Source: Mactra quadrangularis (taxonomy: Eukaryota > Mollusca > Bivalvia > Venerida > Mactridae). Taken from it: a stretch of 64,000 nt of DNA. Both the position numbers and the translations under genes were made by a program. Positions 59,301 to 64,000 of this stretch are shown here, piece by piece. The number at the start of each line of letters is the position of its first letter. Within the stretch, counting starts at the first letter, position 1. Location of the stretch: contig CM046299.1 in NCBI GenBank assembly GCA_025267735.1, positions 20,854,232 to 20,918,231 on the forward strand, read 5' to 3'. Below the pieces are notes generated by a model. That model worked only from the letters and a program-made list of their open reading frames with translations, was not told the DNA's origin and made no database searches.

Positions 59301-59971
59301 TACCAGCATGGTACCATTGCAAAATGTTTTTTCTCCTGTCTTTTCCTACGAAGTGTCTTCATAATTCCTGTCAAGGAATTTCTCTGTCATATTTGTTTCT
59401 ATTGAATTCAAATTTTAAACAAATCTTGCATACTGCAAAAGAACTGTACTTTAACAATTATTTTTGTAAACTGTATTCTTATTCTGGATGATGTACAGGG
59501 TTTCTGCTACAACCTGTATATCATTCAGTTGTAGCAGATTGTACAGTTCCTTAAATGAATGTTTTTCTGTCAGTTCTGTAACTGTATGTGTCTATGATTT
59601 GTTTCCATAAACAAATCAACTGAACTATGGTTTATTGTTTGGGTCACAATTACAAGTGTATGAACATTTGTTTTTACTCAAGGTTGTCTCCCATGTCTGT
59701 CTTTCAATTAAAAGCACAATGAATAATGAAATATATATAATAATATTAACAACAATTTAAACAATTTACATTAAATAGAAGTCTTTTTTGCACATTGTAT
59801 TTCTAATTTTATAAGGAAATTATATCCCAATGTGTTTTTAGCTGACATTAACCCTTCTTTCAGTCAGAGAGAGTGTCTCTATATCTGAAAGATATCTGAA
59901 AACTTGAATTGTTTTCTCTGATGCACGAAGTTGTATCCTGGGTCTGTCTTTTAATCACATGCACTATTAAA

Positions 59972-60045
59972 ATGAATATAATAATAATAAAATAGATATA
60001 ATAATAATAAAATAAATATAATAATAATAAAAATAATATTAATGT
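59972..60045. repeat. (ATA)n-rich microsatellite
   Basis: A compound run of AATATAATAATAATAAAATA-type units. Confidence 0.85.
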
Positions 60046-61033
60046 CTTCATCTGCACACTATTTCCTGTGGGTAAAGGAAATATGATCCTAATCTTCTTG
60101 GTTAGGGTGATCCTAACTTTCTCGGAAGATTATCTCATGTCTTCTGTTCTGGAAGGAACTCTGTCTTCCCTCCTGACTCCTTATACAATAAGACAGTATT
60201 TCTTACTATAAATGAAAATTCCAGAAAAGTTGTATTTTACAATCAAACGTTAAGTTCTAATCATTGTTTTTCATATAATACTTCCACTCTATCAATTATT
60301 TTTGTGTACACTTAAGTGATTGATGGCATTATATGGCAAATGTAAGAGTTGTCTCCCCTTGTTCATATCAATGTCATATAAGAATCTATATTCCTACCAT
60401 TATAGGTATTATTTAAGTATATACTTTTGTTGCCAAGTTACTATGACTCTAGATCATTTCACTATACCTTTGAAGGGTACTCTAGTGTGTCATTGAAAGG
60501 TAGGAGTCTTTAAAGTTGTCTTCAACTACTTGCTACACCTTTGACACATTAAAGTATCATTTGATACCATTATAGGTATGGTTTAGATTCATAGTTAATT
60601 TTAGTAACCTGAGCATGTACTTAGATAATTACATTAACTATACCATTGAATGAAGATTTTTAGATGTTATTGATAAGTATGAACATTGATCTTGCTTTTT
60701 TGATTGAATGAAACATTCCTATTTATTTCCGATTGCGTAGTCATTTATATTACAACATTGGAAATGAATTTTAATGTCATTAATCATTTTATTCTTAGAA
60801 GCGTAGATCGCGGGACCTCTTTTGCTGTTATATGTCAGAAATGGCTTAAGTGTACATTAAGATATTTGATGTAATTTCATACAATTGGATTAATTATGAC
60901 CATGTTTTATTCAGTAATTAATGAAGGCAGATTAAATCAACAACCAAATGTCATCTTTGGTTTGATTTATTGAAAAAAACCCATTATTTTTACACTTATA
61001 GTAAGAAATACTAGTCTTTTGTATTCACATTTT

Positions 61034-61790
61034 AGGCTACACCTATCCCTGCATTTGGAGTGTGTCACCTTAAACAGTCTGGTCCTTGTATTTTGTTAGG
61101 CTAGGCCTATCCCTGTATTTGGAGTGTGTCTCCTTACACAGTCTGGTCCTTGTCTTTTGTTAGGCTACACCTATCCCTGCATTTGGAGTGTGTCTCCTTA
61201 CACAGTCTGGGCGATGTCTTTTGTTAGGCTAGGCCTATCCCTGCATTTGGAGTGTGTCTCCTTACACAGTCTGGTCCTTTTGTTAGGCTACACCTATCCC
61301 TGCTTTTGGAGTGTGTCTCCTTACACAGTCTGGTCGATGTCTTTTGTTAGGCTACACCTATCCCTGCATTTGGAGTGTGTCTCCTTACACAGTCTGGTCC
61401 TTGTCTTTTGTTAGGCTACACCTATCCCTGCATTTGGAGTGTGTCTCCTTACACAGTATGGTCCTTGTATTTTGTTAGGCTAGGCCTATCCCTGCATTTG
61501 AAGTGTGTCTCCTTACACAGTCTGGTCCTTGTCTTTTGTTAGGCTAAGCCTATCCAGGGCTGCATTTGGAGTGTGTCTCCTTACACAGTCTGATCCTTGT
61601 CTTTTGTTAGGCTAGGCCTATCCCTTCATTTGGAGTGTGTCTCCTTAAACAGTCTGATTCTTGTCTTTTGTTAGGCTAGGCCTATCCCTGCATTGGAGTG
61701 TGTCTCCTGACACTGTCCGGTTCTGAAGTTTTATTAGGCTACGCCTATTTCCTTATATGGAGCATTTCTCCTGACACAGTGTGGTCTAGA
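61034..61790. repeat. 64-bp satellite-like array, about 12 units, related to the 60-bp array
   Basis: The unit is GGCTACACCTATCCCTGCAT, TTGGAGTGTGTCTCCTTACA, CAGTCTGGTCCTTGTCTTTT, GTTA. GTGTCTCCT, CAGTCTGGTCC, TGTTAGGCTA and CCTATC are shared with the 57855-59214 array at matching positions, so both descend from one unit. Confidence 0.9.
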
Positions 61791-62596
61791 TGCTGAAGTC
61801 TCTATGATCTTGACAATTTCAAAAACTACAAAATCCAATTTATTTAAAGTGGTAATACTAATATAGCGAAAAATGTGTATTTGAGTTTACATTATGTTAA
61901 AATAATCTCATAGGCTTATTCTGCAAGTACTAAAATAATTAGTGTTAAAATACTGTTTATTATAGTTTGAACACAGGGCTTCCTCATGTTTAGAAATGGA
62001 CTGTGGCAAATAGGAATCCTTATTTCAATCCACCATTGACGTTAGGTGGCTTATGCCCAATTAAGATAATAATTACTACAGCAATTAAAGTGGTACTATC
62101 AATATGTTAAAATGCTGATGATTCAGTTTGTGAAATTGAAGTATATCTGACCAGTGCTTTAGTATACTAATGATCAGTAAATGTAAAGATAAAGTTTTGT
62201 AACCTTTCCATTAGTTACACAATTCTGTGTTAACAATGCTTTGATCTATAGATGTCACTTACTTTATGATCAGCTTTAAGTAGACAGTTGTCTGTACGTT
62301 AGACTCAAATTATGGCTCACTGTTTTAAGTTTGATACACGGTTTTATCCGATCATACATTATCTTGCAAATTTGACTAAATTTAGATTTTTATACCACAT
62401 ATGGCTAAGTTGTTAGCTGCCTTTTAGAATTGATAGAGTGGTACTGATTAGAATTAAGTCCAGAAAACCTGGTTTGGTGAACTGGTCATAATAATCTTTA
62501 TAAATAAAAAAACAACAAAACATATAACATGAAAGTTATTGTTGTTATGTTCTATGCTAGTTTATTTGTTCTGTATTTATTACAGATGACTTACTG

Positions 62597-63256
62597 GCTT
62601 TGTTAGTTAGTGTTCAGTGGTTTGAAACCCAAGTTTGTTTGTGGTACTGAATAGTTTATTTCATGACCGTTTGACCATTCTCTGCTCTGAGTTTGATCAT
62701 GACTTAGAATATTTTTACTGAAGAGATTTTAAGGCTTTGGGTTGATTTTTTCAATTTCCTAGATGATATTTTTTCTTTCTTATTTTCAATTAAAATTTAT
62801 AGTTTTAAAACATGATTCATCTGAATAGGTCAGTTTGCCTCATTTAATATAAAATAGTGGTTTGTGAGTAAAGGTCTCCAAATCTTCAGATAGCTGTTTT
62901 ATCTTTTTTGAGAGTTGTAAAGTTTTTTTATTATTAACTTAGCATTTTATAAAGAATGCAAGTTTTTTGTAATAATAGTAATGTGTGGAATCAAAAACCA
63001 GTAAAGGTCAATTTACCTCATTAAATATAAAATAGTGGTTCGTGAGCGAAGGTATTTCAGACTCCGAATCTTCAGATAGCTGTTTTATATTTTTTGAGAG
63101 GTGCAAAGTTTTTTATATTATTTCAGCATTTATTATTTTTATAACACTTGATTCCACTTATCTTTTCATCAGCAGAGAAGAGTCAAAAGATTAAGAAATC
63201 GACTATTCAGTACTACATACAAACTTTGGTTTCAAACCAGTGAACACTAAAGAACC
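62597..63256. mobile_element. 660-bp element with about 95-bp inverted arms
   Basis: The left arm has TTAGTGTTCAGTGGTTTGAA, GGTACTGAATAGT and TTCTCTGCT. The right arm has the inverted versions, ending TTCAAACCAGTGAACACTAA. Inside is a direct duplication (about 62830-62935 and 63007-63115) of AATATAAAATAGTGGTT with CTTCAGATAGCTGTTTTAT. Confidence 0.65.
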
Positions 63257-64000
63257 AAGGTCAAAAGTTATTCGTACATAAGACAGTATATATATATTGT
63301 ATAACATACAATATATTTGCAGTGGTTTAATCCTGTACTGAGTTATAGAACCTGATCATTAACTTGAACAATACTGTGTAGTTGATTGGAAAGCCTAAAA
63401 GAGATAACCATTTTTCAATAAGTGACACAGTATTTTCTTGTAAAAATCTAGCTCGTAATAGATAAGGCTGATTTGACTCACCATCTAAAACTTATAATAT
63501 GAAACAAAAGGCTGATATAGTTTTATGATTTGTCTTAATTTCATTAACACAAGTGTTCTCTAGTCTTCATATACATGTACTATTAAATCTCAAGTAGCAG
63601 TAGATAACTCCATTGTATAAATGGTTAATTAAAAACAGATTATCTCCCTTGTATCAGGTATAAAATAATTTTCCATTGCTTTTACTCCTAGTAAGAAACT
63701 ATAGTTTTGTTGTGTCAAAATATTCAAACATTTGTCAGAAATGAAGTTTAAGTATTACAAGAACTGCAGGAAGAATAATGTTGTCTATAGATGGTTATAA
63801 TTTATGTTTTATAACATAGGCCTATAAAAATAGTAATAATAATGCTAAACTGCTGGTTTGAAGAGACAAAATCTTGACATGTTCTTGCCCCTTAGACATT
63901 TTTCGAACTTTGAGATCTCTGTGTATTCTTGATAGAGTTTAAAGTTGATGTTAAATAATTAGCATTAAGGTTAGATAACTTTTACTCTGATAATAGATTT
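63257..64000. other. AT-rich noncoding end of the window
   Basis: No exon or repeat is supportable here, apart from one ATTATCTCCCTTG at about 63640. Confidence 0.35.

Noticed and set aside
57855..61790. CRISPR-like regularly spaced repeats
   Set aside because: The units are contiguous tandem repeats without unique spacers, and the genome is eukaryotic.

Overview
The window looks like nuclear DNA from an AT-rich animal genome, most likely a bivalve mollusc. The reasons are short exons with GT/AG introns, very long introns, dense miniature inverted-repeat elements, tRNA-derived SINEs, and the frequent short motif TTATCTCCC that I associate with molluscan genomes. The host assignment is an inference. 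No prokaryotic gene, rRNA, functional tRNA or CRISPR array was seen.

Layout. (1) 1-1023: the end of a plus-strand receptor-tyrosine-kinase-like gene (last intron, then the last coding exon at 846-1023), followed by a 3'UTR with a triplicated 44-bp unit. (2) About 1.2-18.2 kb: AT-rich DNA without a supportable coding exon, holding MITEs (hAT-like with an 8-bp target duplication, Tc1/mariner-like with TA, Harbinger-like with TTA) and SINE pieces. (3) 18.28-44.3 kb, minus strand: one large gene with 22 coding exons and one 5'UTR exon. I rebuilt it exon by exon; every splice junction keeps the reading frame and gives a model of 1,107 codons. Exons 1-8 look like the N-terminal and middle parts of DZANK1 (a chitobiase-like/Fn3-type domain and the conserved block near PKMGK) but carry no zinc ribbons and no ankyrin repeats. 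Exon 9 is a Lys/Glu/Pro hinge. Exons 10-22 encode two complete four-repeat annexin cores. (4) 44.5-47.2 kb: two minisatellites and two members of a transposon family with 5-bp target duplications. (5) 48.9-53.3 kb: a possible spliced plus-strand transcript without a long ORF. (6) 54-64 kb: an unidentified minus-strand ORF, inverted-repeat elements, and two related satellite-like arrays (60/66-bp and 64-bp units) near a dispersed CCCGGGCATGAG module.

How the parts relate. The kinase gene and the annexin gene converge on the 1-18 kb region. The annexin gene and the putative noncoding transcript diverge from 44-49 kb. The introns of the annexin gene hold most of the unusual structure: a three-level nest of inverted repeats in one intron, tandem decoy copies of a 3' splice site, an antisense copy of exon 19 that could pair with the real exon in the pre-mRNA, and many foldback elements.

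The strongest novel candidate is the DZANK1-annexin fusion. All assignments come from reading the sequence; no search was run.
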